A stretch of 41,141 bases of DNA. Source: Thermoplasmatota archaeon. Lineage in GTDB: Archaea; Thermoplasmatota; E2; DHVEG-1; B18-G2. How positions within the stretch are numbered: position 1 is the first letter of the stretch; each line of letters opens with the position of its first letter. The notes under the pieces were generated by a model that made no database searches, was not told the DNA's origin, and saw nothing but the letters and a program-made list of their open reading frames with translations. A program made the translations under genes and the position numbers. Of this stretch, positions 15,502-22,941 are shown piece after piece. Location: contig JAPDJO010000012.1 of NCBI GenBank assembly GCA_029259115.1, positions 1 through 41,141 of the forward strand, read 5' to 3'.

Positions 15502-15523
15502 GGGAGAGGGTCTCCCCTCTCCC
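15502..15523 (-). promoter_or_regulatory. GC-rich hairpin between nrdD and nrdG
   Basis: Nine-base perfect arms GGGAGAGGG (15502-15510) and CCCTCTCCC (15515-15523) enclose a TCTC loop. In the transcript it begins about 12 bases after the nrdD stop and ends about 16 bases before the nrdG ATG. No T run follows in either direction, so an intrinsic terminator is unlikely. RNA processing or protection of the nrdD 3' end is possible. Confidence 0.6.
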
Positions 15524-15535
15524 ACCTCCACGCTC

Positions 15536-17713
15536 TCACGCACTGAACTTATCTAGGTTGTCTCTCCTTCTGTCCTTTAACTCTCCAAGTTTTCCTTTAT
15601 TCCATGAGCTTATCTTTGAAAAGAAACCGGTAACTCTAGTTATACCATCAACATCCTCAGAATTACAATATGGGCATCTCTCATGTAAACCTCTAGACAC
15701 TTTTCCACAGGTTAAACAATGAGTAAACTCGGGCGAGAAAGCGATCTGTGCGTTCTGAGTGTTAAAGAATGTCTTCTTGACGAAATTTGCTATAGAGTTT
15801 GGATTTGGTCTTGATTCTCCAAGCCATATATGCGTTAATGCGCCAGCCTCGATAAGGGGATGAAATCTACCATCCTTTTTGACTCTCTCTATTGGGGATA
15901 CCGGAGCTGAGACATTCATGTAGGTCGAATTCGTATAATAGATCTCTCCTCTCTTTTTGTCTCCTTTGACTACGGTTGTTGCTTGGAGTGGATAATGTTT
16001 CATATCGAGCATAGCTAACCTATATGCTGTAGATTCTGCAGGAGTTTGCTCAAGAGGAAGTCTAATTCCATACTTCTCACTAAGCTCATCTGCTATCTTT
16101 TTCATGGTTGCTATAACCTTTAAACCGAATAGATGGGCATACTCAGATTCGTGTAACTCCTCTCCGATATGATACTGAACCATCTCATTTAAGCCAAGCA
16201 TACCTATCAAAAACGTTGCCCTATTCAATCTATAATAAGGTTCGCCATCAAGATCCATGGCTAGAAGTGCAAGAGGTCCTCTTCTTCCCATTTTCAAGAG
16301 TTCCTCTATAAATGCTCTTTTCTGAAGATGAGCTTTTACTGCTAGCTCTATTCTTTCTCTCAGTATCTCAAATAGTCTATCATCATCACCATTTGCCTCA
16401 TATGCGATTCTGGGAAGATTTATTGTCACATTCTGCATTGCTGAATACCTCATCTTCCAAGGTTCCTTTGCATCCTCTAGATCTTCATCACTAAGATTAA
16501 AGGCTAATCTGCAGCATTCTGATATTTTTGCGGTATTTCCTCTATCAAAAACGTAATATGTGTTTCCTTTTTCAGCGGCAACCTCGCTAATCTTGTAGAG
16601 AAACTCCTCATGACCCTCTGTAGAAAAGAATCTATCTGTCATGTGTACATTTGGTTTAGGGAAGAAGAAAGGTCTGCCTAGGGCATCTCCTTCATAGTAA
16701 ACATCGAAAAGAGCCATAGCAAATCTCTGAGATTCTTCAACATAATCTGCATAGGTGTTCCCTGTATACTTCCCTTCCGGACCTATCGCTGGAACATCTT
16801 CGAAATGCTTGGGACATTCCCAGTAGATGTTTATATCGCTGAATATGCTCTGTCCTCCTCTCGCCACGGCTTGCTGGGCAAACTCATATACCAGTATCTG
16901 GGCTAGCTGTTTCATTCTTCTATCATCTACATTTGTAAGGTAGGGGGCAAGGAACAGGTTGAATGCATCCCATCCTATCGCTCCAGCAAAATGACCCTGA
17001 AGTGCTGCAGAGAATTTTATAACCTGTTCGATTAAAACCTCTGGATGCTTTGCTGGTCTAGCTATAGATATGGCATTGGGTAGATTTAAACCAAACTTCT
17101 TAACATACTCTATATTCTGTCCAGAGCAGTAGGGTCGATCTATCATTCCAAGATCATGTAAATGGATATCGCCCCGCATATGTGCATCTGCAACGTCTTG
17201 AGAGAAAACTTCGATCAGAGCATATTCCTTCTTTATTCTCTCAGCCAATGTAAGATTTGTTGCCTCTGGACCATGGGGTACGTTTGCGTTTTCTTTGTTA
17301 GGGTTTATTATTATCTGTCTGGCATCGTAAAGAGGTACCCCCAATCTCGTATGCTGTCTTCTTATATGTTCAAGACCATATTCTATCAACTTTGCATTTG
17401 TTAACTCTCTTACAAGAGGTGCAGTAACATTATCTATATTCAAACTCATTATTAGTTTCTCTACCTCTTTTGCTATTATCCTTGCAGCATCTTCACTTAT
17501 TTCTGTTTCTCTCAGAAGAGCTTCTACTATCTTGTTCCTGTCCCACCTATGTATCTCCTCGCTCGATGTCCTGACAAAGAGCGATAGATCTGTGGCATCT
17601 TCTTGAGGTTTTGCTTCTACCTCGCTTTTGAGGTGGTGTGGTCTATATCCATTATCCTTCAAACGGAGCATGATATCGTCCTCTCGTACTAGAAGAGTGT
17701 GAAATTCTTTCAT
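15536..17713 (-). CDS. nrdD: Anaerobic ribonucleoside-triphosphate reductase
   Basis: This 725-residue class III ribonucleotide reductase converts NTPs to dNTPs without oxygen. An ATP-cone domain occupies about residues 45-140 (RNKIVEALLRETEISEDAARIIAKEV). The catalytic barrel follows, with RPYCSGQNIEYV, GGQSIFSDINIYWECP and RLAFNLSDEDLED. Near the end, CLTCGKVSRGLHERCPYC is the zinc site and RVTGFFSKISSWNKGKLGEL carries the glycyl-radical Gly. Length is normal. It is followed by its activase gene and faces a winged-helix gene across 94 bases containing three TTACCAA copies. No class I or II reductase is seen here. Confidence 0.96.
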   Translation of the reverse strand: MKEFHTLLVREDDIMLRLKDNGYRPHHLKSEVEAKPQEDATDLSLFVRTSSEEIHRWDRNKIVEALLRETEISEDAARIIAKEVEKLIMSLNIDNVTAPLVRELTNAKLIEYGLEHIRRQHTRLGVPLYDARQIIINPNKENANVPHGPEATNLTLAERIKKEYALIEVFSQDVADAHMRGDIHLHDLGMIDRPYCSGQNIEYVKKFGLNLPNAISIARPAKHPEVLIEQVIKFSAALQGHFAGAIGWDAFNLFLAPYLTNVDDRRMKQLAQILVYEFAQQAVARGGQSIFSDINIYWECPKHFEDVPAIGPEGKYTGNTYADYVEESQRFAMALFDVYYEGDALGRPFFFPKPNVHMTDRFFSTEGHEEFLYKISEVAAEKGNTYYVFDRGNTAKISECCRLAFNLSDEDLEDAKEPWKMRYSAMQNVTINLPRIAYEANGDDDRLFEILRERIELAVKAHLQKRAFIEELLKMGRRGPLALLAMDLDGEPYYRLNRATFLIGMLGLNEMVQYHIGEELHESEYAHLFGLKVIATMKKIADELSEKYGIRLPLEQTPAESTAYRLAMLDMKHYPLQATTVVKGDKKRGEIYYTNSTYMNVSAPVSPIERVKKDGRFHPLIEAGALTHIWLGESRPNPNSIANFVKKTFFNTQNAQIAFSPEFTHCLTCGKVSRGLHERCPYCNSEDVDGITRVTGFFSKISSWNKGKLGELKDRRRDNLDKFSA

Positions 17714-17750
17714 TATCTGCCTTTTTATCTAAATTTCTGAACTTAGTTTT

Positions 17751-17791
17751 TTACCAAAAGAAAAACTATTTATTACCAAGTTTGTTACCAA
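17751..17791. promoter_or_regulatory. Three TTACCAA direct repeats in the nrdD/winged-helix divergent promoter
   Basis: TTACCAA occurs at 17751-17757, 17773-17779 and 17785-17791, with start-to-start steps of 22 and 12 bases. Between the first two is CTATTTATTA, whose reverse reads TAATAAATAG, so one TATA-like core could serve both directions: about 35-40 bases before the 17808 gene and about 55 before nrdD. The repeats are candidate operator sites for the divergent winged-helix protein. Confidence 0.55.
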
Positions 17792-17807
17792 TTACAGAAG
17801 TGATACT

Positions 17808-18404
17808 ATGGAGATTTTCAAAAGAGATTTAACTCTTCAAGATAAGATCTTAGACTACCTTAGAGAGGGTGAGGATTCTATATCAGGAATCCACAGAAAA
17901 TTAGAGAGAGACGGATATAAGCTTCACAGATTGGTATTAACAGGATATCTAAAAGCTTTAGCAGATGTGGGTATACTCAAAGAACATGAAATCAAGCCGT
18001 CTAAGGTTTATTCTTGGAGATCAAAAGTTAAAAAAAGAAGTATATATGAGATAGTTGGAGAAAAGGTAAAGAAGTTGTCTGATTCTAAAGCAGAACAAGC
18101 AAGGCTAGCAGTGTATATCCTGCAGAAGCTCTTCAAAAGAGCTATTTTTCTAGAGGAGGTAAAAAGATGCGGAATAGATGTAGATGATATAGATGCAAGG
18201 AAAGTGGGCGGAGAAGAGAGGATTCAAGCAAGGAAAGTGCTGTCAAATACTTTTGTAAAGCTTCCTTACAATAACCCGGCCTATATTGTCGAAGGAACCA
18301 AAGGTATGAAAGATATATATGAAGATGTGTTGGAAGAAATTGTTTTACAACTACTTAATGCAAAGAAGTTTGTATTTAGAGGGAAACAACTAAAATTAGA
18401 TTAA
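17808..18404 (+). CDS. Winged-helix protein divergent from nrdD, likely regulator
   Basis: I do not recognise a named family for this 198-residue protein. Residues about 8-70 look like a winged helix: LTLQDKILDYLREGEDSISGIHRKLERDGYKLHRLVLTGYLKALADVGILKEHEI...KVYSW. The remaining two thirds are basic and helical (EKVKKLSDSKAEQARLAVYILQKLFKRAIFLEEVKRCGIDVDDIDARKVGGEERIQARKVLSNTF), without the Cys zinc ribbon of bacterial NrdR. A GAAGTGAT Shine-Dalgarno lies before the ATG. Its divergent placement against nrdD, with TTACCAA repeats between, suggests it controls deoxynucleotide synthesis; that is inference. The stop overlaps the queE stop by four bases. Confidence 0.7.
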   Translation: MEIFKRDLTLQDKILDYLREGEDSISGIHRKLERDGYKLHRLVLTGYLKALADVGILKEHEIKPSKVYSWRSKVKKRSIYEIVGEKVKKLSDSKAEQARLAVYILQKLFKRAIFLEEVKRCGIDVDDIDARKVGGEERIQARKVLSNTFVKLPYNNPAYIVEGTKGMKDIYEDVLEEIVLQLLNAKKFVFRGKQLKLD

Positions 18405-19045
18405 ACGCCTCTCTTATCTCCCCATATTATTTTGTGGATCTGTAGAGATAATCTAGCATTGATGCCATCTTCTATCATGAGTTCAGCAATCCTCTTATAG
18501 TCAGTTCCCCAGACGGGTTGTATTATTAGTTTGCATCTTGGTTTAAATCTCCTTATAAGATCCTTAGCATAATTATAGTCCTCTTCGTCATAAACCACGA
18601 ATTTCAGCTGATCATGTTCTCTTAGGAGGGTTATATTATCCAGCTTCATTCTGTCACTCATACCAGAATATGGACATTTTATGTCTAATGATACCATGAA
18701 ATTCTCCTCGTATTTTTCGAATCTTTTGCATATATCAGATATATCCAAACTTCCGTTTGTTTCAATACAAACCTTGTAACCATTGTCTAACAAAGCCTTA
18801 AGCAAAACAGGAGTTTCTTCCTGTAGAAGAGGTTCTCCGCCTGTTACACATACGTATCTACTCCTGTAACTTCTAATTTGATTCATTATCTCTTCTACAC
18901 TCATGTCTTTACCTTCATAGAATGCATACTCTGTATCGCAATATTTGCACCTAAGATTACAGCCTGTGAGTCTTATGAATATAGTTGGATATCCTACTAG
19001 TTCGCCTTCGCCCTGAATGGAATGAAATATCTCACAGACCCTCAT
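18401..19045 (-). CDS. queE: 7-carboxy-7-deazaguanine synthase (radical SAM)
   Basis: This 214-residue protein begins MRVCEIFHSIQGEGELVGYP, diagnostic for QueE. It has the radical SAM cysteines C29-x3-C33-x2-C36 (GCNLRCKYCDTEYAF), then VTGGEPLLQ, CIETNGSLD and a short C-terminus ending SLQIHKIIWGDKRGV. QueE converts carboxytetrahydropterin to CDG, the ring-contraction step toward preQ0, which archaea insert into tRNA to make archaeosine. AGAGGTGA precedes the ATG. The other archaeosine genes are not in this window. Convergent with the winged-helix gene. Confidence 0.95.
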   Translation of the reverse strand: MRVCEIFHSIQGEGELVGYPTIFIRLTGCNLRCKYCDTEYAFYEGKDMSVEEIMNQIRSYRSRYVCVTGGEPLLQEETPVLLKALLDNGYKVCIETNGSLDISDICKRFEKYEENFMVSLDIKCPYSGMSDRMKLDNITLLREHDQLKFVVYDEEDYNYAKDLIRRFKPRCKLIIQPVWGTDYKRIAELMIEDGINARLSLQIHKIIWGDKRGV

Positions 19046-19131
19046 GATTCACCTCTTAATAGGTAGCATAAAGTATATATATGGGAATTATTATTTGGGT
19101 ATCCCTGTCTCAGACCATAGTATAGAATGAG

Positions 19132-19140
19132 ATATATAAA
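19132..19140 (+). promoter_or_regulatory. TATA box of tRNA-Lys, probably shared by the RNA polymerase operon
   Basis: ATATATAAA lies 21-29 bases before the first base of tRNA-Lys, the expected distance for archaeal transcription. No other TATA-like element occurs between the tRNA and rpoH, so this promoter may also drive rpoH-rpoB-rpoA1-rpoA2-rpl30e-nusA. Confidence 0.65.
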
Positions 19141-19160
19141 GGTTGGGTTTATGGGCGTTC

Positions 19161-19234
19161 GGGCCTGTAGCTCAGCCAGGTAGAGCATCTGGCTTTTAAC
19201 CAGGTGGTCATGGGTTCGAATCCCATCAGGCCCG
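19161..19234 (+). tRNA. tRNA-Lys(UUU)
   Basis: Acceptor arms GGGCCTG and CAGGCCC pair fully, with discriminator G at 19234. The D-stem is GCTC/GAGC, the anticodon stem TCTGG/CCAGG around loop CTTTTAA (anticodon TTT at 19195-19197), and the T-arm ATGGG-TTCGAAT-CCCAT. There is no intron and CCA is not encoded. It is only a few bases upstream of the rpoH reading frame, so the primary transcript may continue into mRNA. Confidence 0.97.
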
Positions 19235-19251
19235 CTAGGATGGAAGGGAGG

Positions 19252-19560
19252 ATGGTCTCAGATATGAAGGAAAAGGAATTTAGCATCCTCGACCATGAAC
19301 TTGTACCCCAACATATAGTTTTATCTAAGAAAGAAGCTGAAGAGGTTCTGAAGAAATTCAATATACAACCCGAACAGCTTCCTAAGATACTAACTACAGA
19401 TCCTGTTGTTAAGGCTATAGGCGCAAAGAAAGGGGACATAATCAAAATAATAAGAAAGAGTAAAACCGCCTCAAAAGCTATAGCATATAGGTTAGTTGTT
19501 GAGGAAGAAGCAATTTCTCCTGTAAAAGATATTGTTGTGAAAGAGTTTGAGGAGGAGTAA
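19252..19560 (+). CDS. rpoH: RNA polymerase subunit H (Rpb5 C-terminal homologue)
   Basis: About 102 residues, carrying the RpoH core: [25 protein letters not shown], then [29 protein letters not shown] and [10 protein letters not shown]. This is the small jaw-side subunit. The frame is open into the tRNA, so the start must lie at ATG 19240, 19252 or 19264. I list 19252, but GGAGG at 19247-19251 could also serve the ATG at 19264, twelve bases away. A short extra tail ([14 protein letters not shown]) is present. Six bases separate it from rpoB. Confidence 0.92.
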   Translation: MVSDMKEKEFSILDHELVPQHIVLSKKEAEEVLKKFNIQPEQLPKILTTDPVVKAIGAKKGDIIKIIRKSKTASKAIAYRLVVEEEAISPVKDIVVKEFEEE

Positions 19561-19565
19561 TTAGT

Positions 19566-22500
19566 ATGAGGGAGCTTGTTGATGCTTTCTATAGAGAAAG
19601 GAGCATTGTTAATCACCAGATAGCATCCTATAACGATTTTCTGGAAAGAAGGTTACAGAACATTATAAACACGACAACTGTGGGAGAAGCTGGTGAAGGA
19701 GAGCAAACCGAAAGAGGTTATATCTACCCGGAGATAGAGGGGTTCAAGATAAAGCTCGGCAAGATAAAGGTTGGAAGACCTGAAGTAAAGGAAGCTGATG
19801 GGTCTGTAAGAGAACTTTTCCCCATGGAAGCTAGACTAAGAGATCTCGATTATGAAGCTCCTATCTGGTTAGAATTCATTCCAATAAGGGATGGCGTAGA
19901 GTATGAACCCGAACTTATAAGGATAGGAGAACTTCCGATAATGGTCAAATCAAAAGCCTGTAATATATCCAAGGAAGCTTTTGAGGAAAGGGAAGGGAGA
20001 GAGTTAACAGACGAAGAGTATAGGGAGTTGCTGGTGAAGGTTCAAGAAGATCCTCTCGATCCAGGAGGATACTTCATAAGCAATGGTACGGAGAGAGTGC
20101 TCGTTACCGTTGAAGATCTAGCTCCGAATAGAGTTTTAGTAGAAAAGGACACGCAGTACGGTACAGAAATAGAGGTAGCAAAAATATTCTCGCAGAAGGA
20201 AGGTTATAGAGCATTGACGGTTGTGGAAAAGAAAAGAGACGGTATCCTGATGGTATCCCTTCCAACAACATATGGACAAATACCTCTTATAATATTGCTA
20301 AAAGCCCTAGGAATGGAAAATGACGAAGAGATCCTGAATGTAATGGCAATGAGACCGGAACTTGAGCCTTATGTTCTCGCGAACATTGAGGAATGTACGA
20401 ATGAATACGGAATAACAAACAAGGAAGAAGCCATAGCATATTTAGGTAAAAAGTTTGCTGGAGGCCAAGCTAGGGAATATAGAATTAAGAGAGTTGAGAC
20501 TATTCTAGATAAGAACCTGCTCCCCCATCTGGGAGATGATCCCTCAGACAGAATAACAAAAGCCGTCTTCATGGCAAGAATGGGAATGAGGGTACTAGAG
20601 TTAGCCCTCGGACTGATAGAGCCAGATGACAAGGATCACTATGCCAACAAAAGATTAAAACTTGCTGGTGACCTAATGGAGGATCTCTTCAGAGTCGCTT
20701 TTACTGCATTATGTAAGGACATAAAATATCAGATAGAAAGAGTTCACGCCAAAGGGAAGGACATAAGAATAAGTTCATGCGTTAGATCCGATGTTTTGAC
20801 TCAGAGATTACATCATGCTATAGCTACTGGAAACTGGGTGGGAGGGCGTGCTGGGGTATCGCAACTATTAGATAGAACCAGTAACCTCTCTGCAATAAGC
20901 CATCTTAGAAGAGTTACATCCCCATTAGCTAGATCTCAGCCTCATTTCGAGGCAAGAGATCTCCATTCAACTCAGTGGGGAAGGTTATGTCCAAACGAGA
21001 CTCCGGAAGGACCAAACTGTGGTCTGGTAAAGAATCTTGCATTAACCGTAGATATATCCGAAGGTTATGATGAAAAAGAGGTCGAAAAGGTTCTTAGAGA
21101 TCTAGGACTGGAAGAGGTTTCAAAGGAGTCTAAAGGTTCTAGAGTATACCTCAACGGAGACCTCATAGGCATGCACCCAGATGGGAAAGAACTCGTAAAA
21201 CAACTCAGAGATAGGAGAAGGAAAGGTTTGCTTCATCATGAAGTAAATGTTTGCTATTATGAGGATTCAAACGATGTTGTCATAAACTGTGATAGCGGTA
21301 GACTGAGAAGGCCTCTTCTTGTTGTTGAGCATGGACATATACTGTTAACAAAGCAGTATCTAGAGGATTTAAAGAACGGAAGAAAAACATGGAGTGACCT
21401 CATAAAGGAAGGTATAGTGGAATATCTCGATGCTGAAGAAGAAGAGAACGCATACATAGCTTTAAGGGAAGAAGATCTAACCCCGGAGCATACCCATATG
21501 GAAATAGATCCAATGTGTATTCTTGGTGTAAGTGCAGGACTCGTTCCCTATGCAGAGCATAATGCTTCTCCAAGAATTACTATGGGAGCAGGAATGGGAA
21601 AGCAAGCGTTGGGATTCTTTGCTTCCAATTATAGGATAAGACCAGATACAAGAAGTCATCTCCTGCATTACCCTCAGGTTCCTCTCGTTCAAACCCATAC
21701 CGCCAAATATGTTAAACTTCTTGATAGACCAGCTGGTCAGAACTTCGTAGTGGCTATACTTTCATATAAGGGCTATAACATGGAGGATGCTTTGATTTTA
21801 AACAAAGCTAGTATAGATAGAGGGTTAGCTAGAAGCACATTCTTCAGAACATACAGCGCAGAGGAAAGGAGATATCCTGGTGGTCAGGAGGATAGATTCG
21901 AGATACCCAGTCCAGATTGCAGAGGTGTGAGAAGTGAGGAAGAGTACAGGAATTTGGATGAGGATGGTCTGATATATCCCGAGTGTAACGTCAATAGCGA
22001 TGATGTTCTCGTTGGCAAAACCTCTCCACCTAGATTTATAGAAGAACCAACAGATTTCTTGACTCCACAAAAAAGGAGAGAGACCTCTGTTACGGTTCAG
22101 CATGGAGAGAGAGGAGTGGTAGATAAAGTTATGCTCTCAGAATCTGTCAGCGGATCAAGGATGGTGAAGATAAAGGTGAGGGATGAGAGGATTCCTGAAT
22201 TGGGAGATAAATTTGCATCTAAGCATGGTCAGAAGGGAGTTGTAGGATATATAGCTCCACCAGAGGATATGCCCTTCAACGAAGATGGTATATCTCCAGA
22301 TCTTATAATCAATCCTCATGCAATTCCGAGTAGAATGACCGTGGGGCATGTTCTTGAGATGATTGGAGGTAAAGTAGCTGCCCTCGAAGGAAGATTCGTT
22401 GATGGTACACCATTCAGCGGTGAACCAGAAGAGGCGTTGAGAAAAGCCTTGGTAGCGAATGGTTTCAAGCATACTGGGAAAGAGATTCTCTATGATGGAG

Positions 22501-22937
22501 AAACTGGAAAGGCATATGAGTGTGACATTTTTGTTGGTTGCATCTACTATCAAAAATTGCATCACATGGTCGCTGGCAAGATGCACGCCAGAAGCAGAGG
22601 GCCCGTACAGATACTAACAAAACAACCAACGGAGGGTAGATCCAGAGAAGGAGGATTAAGATTTGGAGAGATGGAGAGAGATTGTCTGATAGGACATGGA
22701 GCATCAATGGTCATAAAGGATAGGCTTCTCGATGAATCTGATCTAACCGTAAAGTATGTCTGTAACAACTGTGGGCACATAGCAATAGTCGATAGACACG
22801 GTAAACTAAAATGTCCGATATGTGAAGATAAGGCAGAGATATATCCGGTTGATATGAGTTATGCTTTCAAGCTGTTACTAGATGAGTTGAAATCCATGTG
22901 TATAGCACCAAGATTGAGACTAGAATCCTTGGTGTGA
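19566..22937 (+). CDS. rpoB: RNA polymerase subunit B, unsplit
   Basis: This single 1123-residue chain joins the regions that are separate B'' and B' in many euryarchaea. Landmarks are the N-terminal lobe and protrusion, the fork region [32 protein letters not shown], the hybrid-binding [33 protein letters not shown], and the C-terminal zinc ribbon [21 protein letters not shown] before the clamp tail. It forms one side of the catalytic cleft. GAGGAGG precedes the ATG. The unsplit form argues against most methanogens and Archaeoglobus. Confidence 0.98.
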   Translation: MRELVDAFYRERSIVNHQIASYNDFLERRLQNIINTTTVGEAGEGEQTERGYIYPEIEGFKIKLGKIKVGRPEVKEADGSVRELFPMEARLRDLDYEAPIWLEFIPIRDGVEYEPELIRIGELPIMVKSKACNISKEAFEEREGRELTDEEYRELLVKVQEDPLDPGGYFISNGTERVLVTVEDLAPNRVLVEKDTQYGTEIEVAKIFSQKEGYRALTVVEKKRDGILMVSLPTTYGQIPLIILLKALGMENDEEILNVMAMRPELEPYVLANIEECTNEYGITNKEEAIAYLGKKFAGGQAREYRIKRVETILDKNLLPHLGDDPSDRITKAVFMARMGMRVLELALGLIEPDDKDHYANKRLKLAGDLMEDLFRVAFTALCKDIKYQIERVHAKGKDIRISSCVRSDVLTQRLHHAIATGNWVGGRAGVSQLLDRTSNLSAISHLRRVTSPLARSQPHFEARDLHSTQWGRLCPNETPEGPNCGLVKNLALTVDISEGYDEKEVEKVLRDLGLEEVSKESKGSRVYLNGDLIGMHPDGKELVKQLRDRRRKGLLHHEVNVCYYEDSNDVVINCDSGRLRRPLLVVEHGHILLTKQYLEDLKNGRKTWSDLIKEGIVEYLDAEEEENAYIALREEDLTPEHTHMEIDPMCILGVSAGLVPYAEHNASPRITMGAGMGKQALGFFASNYRIRPDTRSHLLHYPQVPLVQTHTAKYVKLLDRPAGQNFVVAILSYKGYNMEDALILNKASIDRGLARSTFFRTYSAEERRYPGGQEDRFEIPSPDCRGVRSEEEYRNLDEDGLIYPECNVNSDDVLVGKTSPPRFIEEPTDFLTPQKRRETSVTVQHGERGVVDKVMLSESVSGSRMVKIKVRDERIPELGDKFASKHGQKGVVGYIAPPEDMPFNEDGISPDLIINPHAIPSRMTVGHVLEMIGGKVAALEGRFVDGTPFSGEPEEALRKALVANGFKHTGKEILYDGETGKAYECDIFVGCIYYQKLHHMVAGKMHARSRGPVQILTKQPTEGRSREGGLRFGEMERDCLIGHGASMVIKDRLLDESDLTVKYVCNNCGHIAIVDRHGKLKCPICEDKAEIYPVDMSYAFKLLLDELKSMCIAPRLRLESLV

Positions 22938-22941
22938 TAGT

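Noticed and set aside
15502-15523. Intrinsic terminator between nrdD and nrdG
   Set aside because: No T run follows the stem in the transcribed direction, and nrdG lies immediately downstream in the same functional unit.
15486-15539. Upstream GTG start for nrdG overlapping nrdD
   Set aside because: The extra 18 residues are encoded by the hairpin region, lack family similarity, and the ATG at 15485 has its own GGTGAT ribosome site.
17808-18404. NrdR homologue
   Set aside because: It lacks the N-terminal four-Cys zinc ribbon and the ATP-cone of NrdR; only position suggests a link to nrdD.
19204-19251. rpoH start inside tRNA-Lys
   Set aside because: The added residues are simply translated tRNA sequence; RpoH proteins start close to the ILDHELVP segment.
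22155-22780. Several 70-143-residue reverse ORFs inside rpoB
   Set aside because: They overlap a highly conserved coding region entirely and show no start signals; shadow frames.
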